64,000 nt of DNA from Aquanectria penicillioides (lineage: Eukaryota > Ascomycota > Sordariomycetes > Hypocreales > Nectriaceae): assembly GCA_003415625.1 (NCBI GenBank), contig PYIU01000002.1:2852001-2916000 (forward strand), in the 5' to 3' direction. The notes beneath the pieces were generated by a model. It made no database searches. It worked only from the letters and a program-made list of their open reading frames with translations, and was not told the origin of the DNA. Numbering within the stretch: the stretch's first letter is position 1; every line of letters begins with the position of its first letter. Below, piece by piece: positions 1 to 11,164 of the stretch. The position numbers and the translations under genes were made by a program.

Positions 1-8
1 CTGCACGC

Positions 9-2264
9 ATGGAAGATGTGCCGCCCGTCCCAGCCGTGCCGGCCACTTTCAAAAAGGCGCCTCATCAACGACTAAAGAGCATTGAGATGGAACACGGTGC
101 AGATGAAGATGAGTCAGGAACTCCATGCACACTTTTTGAAGAGGATGGCCTCCCCAGCCCTCAAAAGCATGGCAAGGGAAAGGCATCTGCAGTGACTCCT
201 GATAGCGCGGCTTCCAAGTCTCATGGGTGGTGGGATCATGTGATGACTCCTTTCATGGAGAAGAGACTTTCTTTCACTGCGCGCAAACAACAAAGACTGG
301 AATCTCCAAAGGATGGCCAGCAAGATGAGTGGTGGACTGCTTCTTCCCCCAAACCGGCCCAAAACAATCAGTATCTTACTCCGACGTTAAAACCCGGCTC
401 GTTTCAAACACCCATCGTCAAGGCACCCACCCCGCGCCGCACACCATCCCCACGACCGAATACTGCCGTGGAGGATGAATCTGGACCATCCACTGCTCCT
501 TCTCCTGTCATTATTGAGACGAGATCTGTCACAGAAAAGCCCCGAATCGTGGTCATTGAAGAAGCTCATGTGGATTATCCACCGCCATATTCCCCACCTA
601 AGAAGCAAGTGAAGCAGGAAGATTCCCTGCCGATCAAGTACATGGCCGTCTTCCCCCCCAGCCCTCCCAGTCATCCCACCACTACTCAGTTCCCTCCGTC
701 ACCTGGACCGGCTTCTCCTGGGCTTGCGGCGACGATGACCTCGCAAGGAGCTACGCAAATGACCGACATTCCTCTGACTCCGGCACACCACCGAGAAGCA
801 CCGCTTCCGATTCGCCCCGTTGGAACCTTTGTTCCCCAAGAACACTCGCATGAGGCTTCCGGAGAAATGACCAGTACTGAACGAACACGACGTCGCCATG
901 AGAAGGAAGAGGTCATGGCCCGAAAAGCTGGTGGCTTTTGGAGAGGTCGAGGATGCATCCCCAAGAAGGGTTGCTTTGGCAGGACTGGGCGAGAAGGTCG
1001 CAAGAGAAGAAGGGTTTGGATGATTATTCTAGGCATCCTCCTCCTCCTTATTATTCTTGCTATCGTACTTGCTGTTTTGTTGACGCGTCCCCACCACAAC
1101 CAAGAAGTCCACTCGATTTGGGTCAACTTGACAGACTTCCCTCCCATGCCGACAGGCGTCATGACGGTCGTTGGACCCGACAACCCCGTTTCCAAGAGCA
1201 GCTGTACCGAACCATCAACTCTCTGGAGCTGCTCACTGCCCAAGGAACTGCAGAGCTCTGTCTCACCGTATAGCTCAAACCAGCCAACGGTGATTATGCA
1301 GATCCAGTGGGACAACAGCACCTCTAACAACTGGAACACTTCAAATGGCGATCCACCAACGCCTGTACCCAAGCGGAGCGTTGGAGGCGCTGCGGCATTC
1401 GCTAACAATGTGATGATGGGGCGCGCAACGCAGGAATTCAACCCTAGTCCAAACGCACCTGATTTTCAAGAGGAGTGGTTTTTAGGCAACACCACGGACG
1501 ATGTCAAGTCGAGCCAGAAGGGCGGCGAGCCGACGCCGTTTTACATCAGTCTTTTGAAATCCCTGGATGGCGTCGACTCAAGCCTGATAGTTAAGAGGGA
1601 CACCACGACGGTCAATGTCAGCCTTCCCGACGTGTTGCCATCTCCGGACTTGAACACAGACGGTACACCAAAGGCCGCGGTAATGCTCCCAACACCTGTC
1701 CAGCAACCGGTTCGACTCTACGATCGTGGCCTTGCCACTGAACACTACGGCTTTTACAGCTACTTCAAGCGGACCATTTTCCTGAAGTCCATAACGGTCC
1801 TCAACAATACCGACAAGGAAGACGTTGCTGCGGATCAGAACGGTGGCTGTCGCGAAACCGAAGCTAACTTTCTGACAACCTGGAGCGAGACACGAGTTCT
1901 CGTTCAGATCTGGACTCGCACGCTCGACGCCAACACGTCGACGCTGCTTTCATCGAACGGCCAGAGCACGATCAACGGGACGGAGATGATTCGCCCCGGA
2001 ACGATGCCGTACCCGGTGACGGTGACGCTCGACACGCATGGCGGTGACCCTACGGAGAAGTTCGTATGGGCGTGGCCGATGGACGACAAGCAGAAGCTCA
2101 ATGAGAGCAACCCAAAGCTCTTGGCCAACGATATTGGGGCTGGAGGAACATGGATCAACAAGCGATCCCGCGGAGATGCCAAGTATGGGGGCTACGACGG
2201 CGGCACGGGAGGATGCAAGTGCCAGTGGGTAAACTGGGTTCAACTGACCAAGTCATCATCATGA
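9..2264 (+). CDS. Single-pass membrane protein of unknown function, probably 5'-partial
   Basis: One uninterrupted frame of 751 codons from the first ATG; the frame stays open to the left edge, so the real start may lie outside the window. The first ~340 residues are Pro/Ser/Thr-rich and low in complexity (repeated PPSP-type motifs), ending in a basic cluster rich in Arg/Lys. A single strongly hydrophobic segment follows at about residues 338-358 (WMIILGILLLLIILAIVLAV). The remaining ~390 residues hold several N-x-S/T sites and end in a small Cys cluster (CKCQW), which fits a type II membrane protein with a glycosylated lumenal or extracellular domain. It resembles fungal proteins often loosely named 'glycoprotease family', but I see no peptidase motif, and that label may have leaked from the neighbouring Kae1/Qri7-family gene. 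Function unknown. Confidence 0.8.
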   Translation: MEDVPPVPAVPATFKKAPHQRLKSIEMEHGADEDESGTPCTLFEEDGLPSPQKHGKGKASAVTPDSAASKSHGWWDHVMTPFMEKRLSFTARKQQRLESPKDGQQDEWWTASSPKPAQNNQYLTPTLKPGSFQTPIVKAPTPRRTPSPRPNTAVEDESGPSTAPSPVIIETRSVTEKPRIVVIEEAHVDYPPPYSPPKKQVKQEDSLPIKYMAVFPPSPPSHPTTTQFPPSPGPASPGLAATMTSQGATQMTDIPLTPAHHREAPLPIRPVGTFVPQEHSHEASGEMTSTERTRRRHEKEEVMARKAGGFWRGRGCIPKKGCFGRTGREGRKRRRVWMIILGILLLLIILAIVLAVLLTRPHHNQEVHSIWVNLTDFPPMPTGVMTVVGPDNPVSKSSCTEPSTLWSCSLPKELQSSVSPYSSNQPTVIMQIQWDNSTSNNWNTSNGDPPTPVPKRSVGGAAAFANNVMMGRATQEFNPSPNAPDFQEEWFLGNTTDDVKSSQKGGEPTPFYISLLKSLDGVDSSLIVKRDTTTVNVSLPDVLPSPDLNTDGTPKAAVMLPTPVQQPVRLYDRGLATEHYGFYSYFKRTIFLKSITVLNNTDKEDVAADQNGGCRETEANFLTTWSETRVLVQIWTRTLDANTSTLLSSNGQSTINGTEMIRPGTMPYPVTVTLDTHGGDPTEKFVWAWPMDDKQKLNESNPKLLANDIGAGGTWINKRSRGDAKYGGYDGGTGGCKCQWVNWVQLTKSSS

Positions 2265-2738
2265 TTTTCAGCGTATTTGATAGTCTACTTGGATACTATT
2301 CGCATGGTTTGGGGCGTTGTGGTAATTTCAGCTCGGAAAGGGCAGGTCATTTTCATTTACTTAAAAGATATAGATTGAATCCATTGACAGGAATTCATTT
2401 AATGCCTCGTCTCATTTGTTAGATCACTTTAATTCTACGACTTGTACCTGTTTCATTGCGAGCTGTGTTGGGCAACGGTACTGGTAGTTATCTCGTTTCG
2501 TTTCGCGCCTGCGTCTGAGGCTGACTGATTAGATGCAGTATGATTACCCTGCCCCGGCCTGTGGGGCCGTCCCGAGCCGCCGTCAGCTCCGCCCCCAAAA
2601 TGCTCCAGGGCGTAGCACCCCGGTCAAGTTTTCAGCATCACCACGACTAGAGTCCGCGGCCTCAAACTCTCTCTCATCACCTCACGAGTGACCGACCCTC
2701 TCGATCCTCCGCCCTTTCCTATACAGAGCGTTCCGCCC
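2265..2738. other. Intergenic: 3' flank of membrane protein gene and QRI7 promoter
   Basis: No gene seen. The left half is AT-richer, as expected for a 3' UTR. The right half is GC-rich and leads into the QRI7 start. A GTG-initiated extension of the QRI7 frame from 2688 is open but unlikely to be the start, because an ATG follows at 2739. Confidence 0.6.
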
Positions 2739-4189
2739 ATGCGGCTCCCGCGCCAATGTCTTCTTCCCAGGCGGCCACTCCTCCCCCTGCGCGGTAGCCC
2801 CCGCCGTGCCTGCCGGTCCCTCGTTACGCTTGCCATCGAAACATCTTGCGACGATACCGGCGTCGCTGTGCTGCGCCATACGCCCCAATCGACCGAGCTA
2901 CTCTTCAACCAACGCATATCGTCCGACAACCGTGCCTTCAAAGGGATTCACCCACTCGTCGCCGTAAAGGGCCACAGTTCTGCGCTGGCGCCGCTCGTAC
3001 GTCGTGCCCTCGCCGCGCTCCCAGACGCAGTCGACGCCGAGCACGCTGGTGGAGAGATGGGGAAAATTGGAGGCGTGAAGACTTGCTTCACAGACGATGG
3101 TATCCAAAAGCAGGTGCCCGATTTCGTCGCCGTGACGCGGGGCCCGGCATGCGGTCCAACTTGGGCATTGGCTTAGACATGGCCAAGGGCTTGTCGGTTG
3201 CCTGGGGAGTGCCGCTGGTTGGGGTGCATCATATGCAGGCGCATGCGCTGACGCCGCGGTTGGCGAGGGCATTGGGGATGGGCATGGGAGAGACGAAGAT
3301 GGAGGTCAAGGACGATGATGAGAAAGACAACAACGAGAAGGGTCGACCATCCGGGCCAGAGTTCCCCTTCCTCTCGCTGCTCGTCTCAGGCGGCCATACA
3401 CAGCTTGTCCATTCAGCGAGCCTCACGGATCATTCCCTCGTCGCGACATCTGGAGACATTGCCGTTGGAAACTTGCTCGACCAGACGGCTCGCGATATAC
3501 TTCCCGCTGACATCTTCGAGGCCAGCGACACTGTCATGTACGGCCGCCTACTTGAAGCCTTTGCCTTCCCTCCTTCATCTGCCGACCCGGCCTTAGCTCC
3601 CGATGCGATGACGGCCGCGTACGAAGCCGTCTTCACGCCTCCCGCCTCTCGTGCTGCCGAGATGACATCCCCTGCCACGGGCTTCGAGTGGACTATTCCT
3701 CTCCCTTTCCGCCAATCCAGAAAGCTGGCCTTCTCCTTCAGTAGCATCTACACAAACGTCCACAACCTCACGCTCGCCAACCCGGACATGTCCGTCACCG
3801 AGCGCCGCGCCCTCGCCCAGCACACAATGATAGCCGCCTTCACCCACCTGGCTGGCCGCCTGTGTGTGGCGCTCGAGGACAAACCGGAGCTTCAGCGCGC
3901 CCGAACCCTCGTCGTGGCCGGCGGCGTCGCCAGCAACAAGTTCCTAATGCACGTACTGAAGCGCACCCTGGCGGTGCGAGGCTTCGACAACATGGAGATT
4001 GTCGCGCCGCCCGTCGAGCTGTGCACGGACAACGCGGCCATGATTGCATGGACGGGCGTGGAGATGTTTGAGGCCGGCTACGAGTCGGAGCTGAGTATTA
4101 CCAGCATTGGCCGGTGGCCGATGGACCCGGAACATGGAGAGGGGATTCTCGGCGTTGATGGCTGGATAAAGAGGGACCAGAGGGAATGA
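2739..4189 (+). CDS. QRI7: Mitochondrial tRNA N6-adenosine threonylcarbamoyltransferase (Qri7/OSGEPL1), with one frameshift
   Basis: Kae1/TsaD-family enzyme that transfers threonylcarbamoyl to A37 of ANN-decoding mitochondrial tRNAs. The N-terminus (MRLPRQCLLPRRPLLPLRG) is rich in Arg and lacks acidic residues, as a mitochondrial presequence should. Family motifs in order: LAIETSCDDTGVAVL near residue 31, the metal-binding HHMQAHA, VSGGHTQLV, VAGGVASNKFL and DNAAMIAW near the C-terminus. The frame breaks at 3145-3150: codons for VAVTRGP are in frame with the ATG, while the next conserved residues GMRSNLGIGLD lie in the frame read from 3150 on. These residues are adjacent in the family, so no intron fits. 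One missing G in a G run explains it, and with that base the CDS is 483 codons plus stop. No introns. Confidence 0.9.
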
Positions 4190-4568
4190 ACAAATCTGGA
4201 GAGAGAGAGAAAGAGAGAAAGAGAGAAAGAGAGAGATTATGATACCCATCCTCTCATGTACGACTAGGCTTATCATCCATGACGAGCTTGAACACTACTG
4301 TATTATACCTGTATTCAAAGACGGAATACATTCACGACGAGATGCTGGTCTGGGACACCGTATGCCTTTGGTTCAAGAAAAAGCCATTGTTGTACAAATT
4401 ACACAGCCCGTCTTGAGTTGGAGGGCCACTACAGCCGGCCAGGTACGGTGGCCGGCTCAAGAAACCGCACTCTATCAGCGCCGCCCTTTGTCCATTGTCT
4501 GCCCAGATACCATCTTTGCCTTGTCTTGCTAAAATCATGTCCTTGCGCACGCCACTCTAGCCCTTCCT
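4190..4568. other. Convergent 3' flanks of QRI7 and PRE2
   Basis: No gene seen. Apart from the GA tract this holds only the two facing 3' UTRs. Confidence 0.6.
4199..4236. repeat. GA/GAAA simple-sequence tract
   Basis: Purine-only run of GA dinucleotides interspersed with GAAA units, just after the QRI7 stop codon, in its 3' UTR. Confidence 0.9.
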
Positions 4569-5479
4569 CTATTCCAATTCGCTCGTGACGTTGGTGAACT
4601 CGCCCTTGTCCAGCTTGGTCTTCCAGAAGATGGGGTTGGTGTCGTTGAAGCCGTGCTTGACCCAGCCCTCCTCCTTGACGTGGTAGAGGTTGATGAAACC
4701 ACCAGAGTAAGCGTCTCGGTGGGTGGCAGCGAGGATACTTCGCCTGCCGAGCTCAAGAGCCTCGTCGGTGCTGAGGTCGTAGCGGTACTCGGCATCTAGG
4801 ACACCGTAGGCAAAGGTCTGACCGGAACCAACACAGAAGAGGTTGCCGGCAAGGCGGGTGCCGTCGCTGTCGACGTAGTACAGGGCAGGACCCTCCTCCT
4901 TGGTCACACCGGCACACATGGTGCCCATGCTGAGGCCCATTCCCTTGTAGCTGTAGACGAGGTTGGCGAGGATCTTGCTAGCGGCAGCAACGCTGATGCG
5001 GCGCTTGTGTCGAAGCTCGTGCAGGCGGCACTGCATACCGAGCCAGGCGAGCCAGTACTGGCAGTCGGCGGCACCTCCGGCCATGGTGCCGAGGAGGACG
5101 CTGTTGATCTCGATAACCTTCTTGACGGTCTGAGAAGCGATCCAGTTGCCCGCGGTGGCTCGAGAATCGGTAGCGACGATGATGCCGCCCTGGAAGCGGA
5201 AGGCGAGGGTGGTGGTTCCGTGAGCAATCTTGATGGGGCAGTTGGGGTTGGAGCGGTCATCGGTAGCGGCACGGAGCCATGATGAGGGCTGGGGGGGGGC
5301 AATCCGGTTAGTGACGCAGAGACGCGGACAGGAGGATCAAGGATGACAAACCTGAGCAACGGGGGCATGGCGAACTTGACAGTGAGTTTGGCGGTAGCGT
5401 TCATGAGCTCGTCCTGCTCGTCGAAGGCGTCATTCTGCTCGAACGAGGGCCGGCTGTATTTTGCCACAAGGGAATCCAT
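4569..5479 (-). CDS. PRE2: 20S proteasome subunit beta-5 (chymotrypsin-like)
   Basis: Catalytic beta-5 subunit of the 20S core. Exon 1 (5479 down to about 5352) starts [15 protein letters not shown] and encodes the propeptide. Exon 2 (about 5288 to 4569) carries the mature chain: the HG|TTTLAF processing site with its catalytic Thr1, [18 protein letters not shown] (Asp17 region), the [10 protein letters not shown] motif, and Lys33 within the TVKKV/I segment. The end FTNVTSELE is typical of Sordariomycete beta-5 proteins. The intron is awkward: the best donor (GTTTGT at 5351) joined to the only acceptor (AG at 5290-5289) leaves the reading frame one base short of [12 protein letters not shown] weaker donor (GTCATC at 5347) restores the frame but makes the linker one residue longer than in relatives. 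A lost C at the start of exon 2 is equally possible. Confidence 0.92.
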
Positions 5480-6518
5480 CTTGGTCTATCGGGAGGGATG
5501 CGAATCGGATTGATGGCGGGTGCGATGTCGGGGTGCTTTTTCCGCGGATGTCGATGGCGACGCCGACGACCCTGGAGGTTTAGGTTTGGAGGGGACTGGG
5601 ATCGGGGTAGACAGACGATGGAGATTCGGAGGAGCGAAGGGGAGGGACGGCAGTCGAAGTCGAAGTCGAAATCGAAGCCGAAGCAATGTAAACGTCCTTG
5701 TCTAAGGGCGCGATGGGGCGACGGTGTGGACGTTGACGTGGGTATGGTGTGTGGTTTGGTGATGGGATTGTGGAGGTGGAGGTGGAAATGAAGCTCTGTG
5801 CTTGAGGCTCTGGACCCAGGCAGCTTCCGTCTCGCGCGTCACTGACGAGCTCCGCTGCTGCTACGCACCGCACCACACACTGCTACGAGCACTAACAAGG
5901 CTGCTGCCAGCTGGCGACACCCTCTCGCTGTGGGGTCCGTGCTTCGGTGCCTTGTCTTGTGCCTCAAGTGTTAGGCATTAAATTCTTTTTACAGGGGGAC
6001 TCCGGTGCTAGAGGCTAACAACACTCTCCACACTTGCTTGGTAGCTGTACCTTCCTAAAGTCATTATTCTCGAGATATTGGGATGGATCTCTCGAAAGAA
6101 TAAGAAACTCAATAAGTCACTTCATTGCATCATTTACCCGACCCAAGCACCCAAGCTTCCAAAGGCAGCTCAACCCCACAAGTTATTGGTACCTACTTCA
6201 ACATCAGCCCCTTGTCCTCCACTTCGAGCCCCAATCAACAAAGACTTGTTCATAAGGATATAAGAACTCATTATTAAATTCAGCTGGTGCTTTATTAGCT
6301 CGCCATCCACAATCTCCCTCGCCTCTCAATTCCCAAAAGCTCCCCTTTTACCCAGTCCCCAATGGGGTCCACACAAGAAAACTCGTTCAACTCGCACCCA
6401 ATGTCGTGACAATCCATGATATACGGCCTGAACCCTGAGTACCGCCCAGGTCAAGAAATAAGAAACTCGTAGCCCCCTTCTCTGTCTAATTAACCTCCCC
6501 GGAATGACTAATCGAGCC
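5480..6518. other. PRE2 promoter and tricalbin 3' flank
   Basis: No gene seen; open frames here are short and overlap one another. A TCGAAG hexanucleotide repeat (5653-5685) lies about 180 bp upstream of the PRE2 start. The right part is AT-richer and is the likely 3' UTR of the tricalbin gene. Confidence 0.55.
5653..5685. repeat. TCGAAG hexanucleotide repeat
   Basis: About five imperfect copies of TCGAAG in the upstream region of PRE2. Confidence 0.85.
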
Positions 6519-9500
6519 TTAAGGGTTCGGTGTCGTCTCCCTGCTGGATCGTCCTTCTCGCTTGCTGAGGAAGCTGCGTCGGATGTGCGCCTTGGGGCTG
6601 TCCGGAGCCAGCAATGGTTCCGAAGGCTGGAAGTTGCTCTTGATTGTCACCGTTCCGCTGCCTACGGAGAGCTCCTTGGTCGAACCGCCTCCGGTTTCAT
6701 CCACAAAGTAGACGTGTTCACCAAGGTCATCATCGCTGCCAAACAGGTGCTCACCCCTGGCTTCCACCTTGAACTGTGCATCGGGGGAGCATGGGAACTT
6801 GAACGTCTCGTCGAAGCTCCACTGGCCAGTTCCTGATTTATAGTGCTTTGTCTTTCCAACCGTCTTCTCCTTGGGCGAGATTTGGGTGATGAGGACGTAA
6901 AGATCCGAAGCCGGAGGGAAACCTGTTGCGCCGACCACTGTGAAGCTTGCAGTGCCCGTGGGCGCGCTTCCAGGGAGCGTGCTGTGAATTGAGGCCTGGC
7001 CAATGCTCTTAGATCGCGCATGGCCGTTGCTGGTTGATGGGCGACCTAATGGGAAATCCGGCTCATCCGTCAGACCCGTTGCTCGCTTGGGACCGCCGTT
7101 GGGAGTTGCAGCTACCGGGGGTTCGATGACCTCTGGGATTTCCTCCTCAAGAATATCATTCGTGTCCTTCTTACGGAACAAGCCACGACGCACAAACGAC
7201 GCACTCTTTCCAACACCGTGGCCCACGACCCCCGCCACAGCCACGCCGCCCTTGAGAGGGGCACCCGCTACACCGGTCACAATACGTCCGGGAGCTGAGG
7301 AGAACGTTCCGCCAAAGGTTGAGGTACCCTGGCGTGTTCGGGTGACGTAATCGGGTCGGAACAGAAGTCTGATTCTGACGCTTCCAGACTTGCCATCCAG
7401 GAGGTACTTGCTCTCCGATGGCCTGAACGGATCAAGCGATTCCAAGTTGATGTCTGCGGCTCCCAATAGATCGGGCTTATCAGCAAAGTCGTAGTCGTAT
7501 ACTGTGAGCTTGAACTTTGCTGCGGTCCTCGACGGAACGCTGACCTCGAAGAACTCGTTCCACGTGGGGTTTAGCGTCTTCTTGATAATCTTGGTCTTGT
7601 AAATCTCCTGTCCGTTGAGCTCGAACTTGCAGTACGGGTCGCTCTTGCCATTTCTGTCGGCGGATGGCAGATCGGCGGCATCAAGGACGTCCACACGAAG
7701 CTGGCCCATGTTGTTCATGCTTTCACTGGGATCCAGTTGCATCTTGACAGGGATATACTTCAAACTGACCTTGACAGAAGCCTGGCGGCCATCTTCACCC
7801 TTGAGCTTCAACGTCGTTGGGTTATTCTGCAAAATTCAATAGGTTAGCTTTGTACCTCTCTCCTTCTCTTGAGGAACTTACCAGGCACTGCTTCAGGGTT
7901 TCGAGGGTGTTGCCTGAGAGCGAGGCGAGAACGCCATCTTCGTCGTCCCCTTCTTCCGACACTTGAGCGTCAGGCGAGAGAAGTCCAGCTCGCGAATGAG
8001 GCAGTCACCAATCTCCTCAAACTTGTGAGACTTGGTACGGGCTGTGGAGGAGGTGTACGAGGGATAGGCCATGTCATCCATGAAGACCTCCAAGAGGGTA
8101 TTGCTCTCTGGCAACTCTGCTTCCAGAAGCCTGAAAATGAGCAGGCCAGACTCGTACTTGAGGAGTTCTTGTGGCGAGAGACGGATCTTAGGCGGTCCCT
8201 TGACCTCATCAAGTGAAGGCCGCATCGTCGTTGAAGGACGTCCACCTGTAGTAGGCGTGGGGGGCTCGGCATCCTTGAGCTTGTCTAGGCTAGCATTGAA
8301 TTTGCCGGCTTCTGATGACCTGGGCTCAAGGCTGGTAGGTGTGTTGGCGGAGGCAGGAGATGCGGGCGTTTTGCTCTCGGCCTCCTTCTTCTCCTTCTCC
8401 TTCTCCCTCTCCTTCTCCTTCTCCTCTTCCTCCTCCTCTTCAGGATCTACCACATTGAGGCAGGGGTAAAATGAGACGGTATAGAACAGTGTACCCTTTG
8501 CGATGCCCTTGCCATGTAGGCGCAGGCCGTCTTGTCGGAGTTTCTTCTCCTCGTGAACCAGGTACTCGCCGATATCGTCCTGAGAGATGTAGTCGCCCGC
8601 AAAGACCTCGACGGATCCAAGACTTCTGTCCTTGCCCACCTTCTCGGTATCCATTACCTCTAGAGTCAGCCTGTCACGGTTAGAATGCACGGGTACGTAC
8701 AGGACCTCGTCCCACTCGGGGTTGAGATCGTTACGGAAGGTGACTGTTCGGGCTTTTTTCAATGCCAGAAAGAAGAACACGCGTGTAGGGATCCGATTTG
8801 CCGAAGGCCTCAAAGTTGCGCAGATCAGTGGCCTTCTGGAAATGAAATCGCATGACACCAATGGGAGTGGTGTAGCCGCCGGTGTTGGCAATGCCGGTGA
8901 TGGCGACAGGTTTCCATTGTGCCATCATCTTGACTCGACCACTTTGGACACCCGCAAGATTGTACCATTCCTTGCCTTGTTCCATGCACTCCAGCATCTC
9001 GTCTAACTTGATCTGGTACTTGCCGAGAACCTGATCACCAGTGATATCTCGATCATCCTTGATAGTGACACCAAGCTTGGCCTTCTTGCGATCCGTGATG
9101 AGAATTTCCTTGGAGCCGTTGTCCCAGATAGGGTTGTTGGTGCGCTTGAGCTTCTTGGTGTGATGAATCTCCTTGCCGTTGAGGAACATGACGGCGTAGG
9201 GGTTCAACATACCAACAAGACTCTTGGTGCCATCCAGATCCTTTGCCTGCTCCACGGTGAACCGCAGGATACCTTGGTTGGACTCGGGTGCAGGCTCCAA
9301 CTTTCCTTCCTCGTTGGTCGTAGCTTCGAGAACAGGGAAGAATCGCAAATCACAAGAGACAGCTCCGCGAGCCTTCCCACCAGAAATGACCTCGAGACGT
9401 TCATTCTCGTACACATTTAGCTCTTCGATATTTTCCAGGGGAAAGAAGCAACACCGAGTTCCTTGGACTTGCGGAAATCGTTGTGGTCAAAGACTTGGAT

Positions 9501-11164
9501 GTCCAGCGCGTCGCTGAAAGAGGTGATGACAATGTAGTGTGTCTCATTCCATCGGGGATTGCTGCTGTCATGGACGGTCTTGGTTCTGGCGAGCTCCTGG
9601 CGCCTGTTAAGGCTCAGGATTGCGTATGGGTCAATGGTTCCACCAAAAGCATCATTATCCTTGAGGCCTTGAGCACCATGGAGGGTCACAGCCAGGACAC
9701 CAACAGCTTGGTCAACTGTAGAACCAGCCAACATCTTGGCGACTTCAATAGGGAACACCTTGGGTGCATACATCATGGGCGCCAGGTTGCCGTGGATCTG
9801 TTCGAGAATGAAGCTTTCGAGGCCAGGAATAAAGTTAATATCAAAGCCGAAGTTGTCACCTCCAAGAGGCTTGCAGACGTAATCGATCACAGGTCGTTCA
9901 AGGAAGCACATTTCAACGCGATCGATGTGAGGGAAGGGGATTTGAAGCTTGATCTTAAGTCGCATGATGCCAGAGAAAGCCATGTCCTCGACAATGACGT
10001 CGAGACCCTTGCTAATCATGGCTTTGCCGATGCGGATCTCGAGGACAACCTTGGGGTTGATCTTGTTTTTGAGCTGGCGCCAAGTCATATCGGCTGTATC
10101 GTTGGGGGTGAAGCTGAATTTCCAGTCCATCATCACGATATCATCTTCTGTCTTAGGGTAAGTCTTGACGTGCTCCATACGCGGCGGCTTGGTGCCAAGA
10201 GTAAAGGTCTTGAGCTTTAAGCTGTCTAGGAAGGCGGGGGTTGCAGAGCTGAGGACCTGATCGACAGAATTGATAATCGTTTGCGCGAGGACGGGCTGGT
10301 AAATGGGCCAGAACTTGACCATGAACGAGTTGATCCATTCCAAGGACTCGTTATCGTTTTCGATTTTCTTAAGCGCCATCTCTCGGGTAATGTCGTCGCG
10401 AAAGTTGCGCCTCACGCGTCGCAACGAGGTTCGGTAGTAGGTCGAGCAGGTTGCCATGACGAGTATGACCCAGCCTAGCCCACCACCAAAAACAGCGACA
10501 AGCCAGGATGAGATACATGCGAACATGATGATACCGGCATTGTGATACCAATCTGGTTACGTCAGTCGCGACACTCGAACTGCCTAGAATTCCCACGTAA
10601 CTTACCACCGTACATACTATCGGGAGCTGGCCTTCGACCCAGGTGGCATGGTCGAGGAGACTCTCCTGCTCTAGGACATCCTCTGTGGGCCATCCGAACT
10701 GGGGGGACCAACCTGTTCTCGAAAAGGGAGCGTCCTCAGCTTCTGGGTCGGCGCCATCTGGGACAGGCTTTCCGTCTGCGTCGCGGGCAATATCCAGAGC
10801 ACCTTCTTTACTGGGTTCGGGCAGATCCTCGACGGGACCGGTGCCATCGTCGACGTCGGTGATGATGGCAGTGCCCTTGGGTCGTCTGATTTGTTGCAAT
10901 TCGGGGGGGATGGCCTGTGGTACAAGACAGGTAAGCTGTGACTTGGGGCGCAAGAGGGAGGGGTCGACTTACAGCTTTGGCTTGGGCACGCTTTTGTTCT
11001 GGAGTAGCATCGGGATCAAAAGTGAAGGCAGGAACTCCGGCATTTCTGGACGCCTCTACTATTTCTCTTTGAGCCTCATCGGCTGTGACGGAGCTGTTGG
11101 GGTTGGCGGCAGCCTCGATAGCACCCTGCTGCTTGAGCTCGCTGGCATCCTTGGCGGTCGCCAT
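6519..11164 (-). CDS. Tricalbin-like ER-plasma membrane tether (SMP plus multiple C2 domains), four frameshifts
   Basis: Lipid-transfer tether at ER-plasma membrane contacts, orthologous in layout to yeast Tcb1-3 and animal extended synaptotagmins. Exons: 11164-10973, 10914-10606, 10552-7882, 7826-6519. After ~165 polar residues comes a hairpin membrane anchor (FACISSWLVAVFGGGLGWV), then an SMP domain (from ESLEWINSFMVKFWPIYQPV, about 200 residues). Six C2-like units follow: for example VLAVTLHGAQGLKDND, LRFTVEQAKDLDG, MRFHFQKATDL, LLIFRLLEAELPE, LRVDVLDAADLPSADRNGKS, and a last divergent one starting FTVVGATGFPPASD. A Lys/Glu-rich low-complexity linker sits between the third and fourth (8380-8450). 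Four frame breaks, at 10622-10624, 9438-9441, 8754-8759 (an extra A on the coding strand) and 7947-7950, all fall inside conserved motifs. With one-base corrections the CDS is exactly 1494 codons with stop. Confidence 0.93.

Noticed and set aside
3121..3180. Programmed ribosomal frameshifting in QRI7 and the other broken genes
   Set aside because: Recoding in so many unrelated genes, with no shared slippery site or stop codon at the shift and almost always a missing base in a homopolymer, is far less likely than assembly error.
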